Below, in pieces: positions 13,299-13,697 of a stretch of 13,697 bases of DNA. The stretch spans positions 1 through 13,697 of the forward strand of contig JACDAG010000653.1 in the NCBI GenBank assembly GCA_013695565.1, in the 5' to 3' direction. The stretch's first letter is position 1. Each line of letters starts with the position of its first letter. The notes under the pieces were generated by a model. It was not told where the DNA came from, made no database searches, and saw nothing but the letters and a program-made list of their open reading frames with translations. Source of the stretch: Bradyrhizobium sp. (GTDB taxonomy: Bacteria; Pseudomonadota; Alphaproteobacteria; Rhizobiales; Xanthobacteraceae). A program made the translations under genes and the position numbers.

Positions 13299-13697
13299 CT
13301 AGACGCGTTTCAGGGCAGCGTTAACTGCAGCCTCAGCGGTAATTCCGAAGTGCTTGTAAAGGTCCTTGGCAGGCGCGCTGGCACCGAAACCGTGCATGCC
13401 CACGAATTCACCATCCTGGCCGATGACGGCATCCCAACCCCAGCGCACCGCGGCCTCGATCGCGATCTTGACCGGCGCATTGCCGATGACGGCCTTCTGG
13501 CGTTCCGCCGGCTGCGCCAGCAGCAATTCGAGCGAGGGCACTGAAACCACCCGCGACGGGATGCCGCGCTCCGCCAGCTGCTTCTGGGCGGCGACAGCGA
13601 TCTCGACCTCGGAACCGGAAGCGAACAGCGAAACTTTTGCTTCGCCTTGCGCCGCGACCAGCTCATAGGCGCCGTGGCTGCAGGGATTGTCTGATGG
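13299..13697 (-). CDS. tkt: Transketolase, C-terminal part (runs off the window)
   Basis: The last 133 codons of transketolase, the thiamine-diphosphate enzyme that moves two-carbon units between sugar phosphates in the pentose-phosphate and Calvin pathways. The visible part is the C-terminal domain: ASGSEVEIAVAAQKQLAERGIPSRVVSVPSLELL is split over about residues 24-55 of the fragment. It is followed by GNAPVKIAIEAAVRWGWDAVIG and GMHGFGASAPAKDLYKHFGIT, the last being the conserved tail block. It ends in TAG at 13301-13299. The catalytic ThDP-binding and pyrimidine domains lie beyond the right edge. The shared direction with gap, pgk and fba fits a central-carbon cluster. Confidence 0.95.
   Translation of the reverse strand, partial: PSDNPCSHGAYELVAAQGEAKVSLFASGSEVEIAVAAQKQLAERGIPSRVVSVPSLELLLAQPAERQKAVIGNAPVKIAIEAAVRWGWDAVIGQDGEFVGMHGFGASAPAKDLYKHFGITAEAAVNAALKRV

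Noticed and set aside
1..13697. CRISPR array
   Set aside because: No regularly spaced direct repeats with unique spacers were seen; the GCGGWGA array at fic is too short and irregular.

Overview
The window looks like chromosomal DNA of an alphaproteobacterium of the Bradyrhizobium / Nitrobacteraceae group. The grounds are the high G+C, the gene order tkt-gap-pgk-fba followed by thiE-like, SEL1-repeat and inositol-monophosphatase-family genes, and a composite palindrome in the gap-pgk spacer of a kind I recall as common in that family. The species call is inference; no marker gene such as rRNA is present.

Left end (1-726): no intact gene. It holds a decayed transposase remnant on the minus strand (about 125-396), a weak AraC-type HTH remnant on the plus strand (about 501-650), and the 3' 50 nucleotides of a tRNA-Arg(CCG) at 677-726. 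The tRNA fragment has complete anticodon and T arms, the 3' acceptor strand and CCA, but no 5' half. This is the expected scar of site-specific integration into a tRNA gene. I read 1-676 as the end of a genomic island and everything from 727 as the resident chromosome.

Plus-strand block (1019-6591): a two-gene RND efflux operon (lipoprotein adaptor, then an AcrB/MexB-type HAE1 pump, 6 nt apart) with no outer-membrane channel or regulator visible. Next comes a Fic-family AMP-transferase with an N-terminal inhibitory motif and a C-terminal winged helix. Its promoter (TTGCAA-16-TATAAT) sits inside five copies of the 7-mer GCGGWGA in 74 bp, a candidate autoregulatory operator.

Minus-strand block (13697 down to 6744): the 3' end of transketolase, then gap, pgk and class II fba, the shared core of glycolysis/gluconeogenesis and the Calvin and pentose-phosphate carbon rearrangements. 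The gap leader holds a likely promoter and several stem-loops. The gap-pgk spacer holds an 82-bp repeat that folds as a perfect cloverleaf. A clear intrinsic terminator lies after fba and separates it from a downstream group: a ThiE-like protein with degenerate active-site motifs, a secreted SEL1-repeat protein, and an inositol-monophosphatase-family enzyme. A possible 21-codon membrane microORF follows that enzyme.

The most notable points are the tRNA-Arg attachment scar, the operator array at fic, the cloverleaf repeat, and the ThiE-like protein that seems to lack several catalytic residues.
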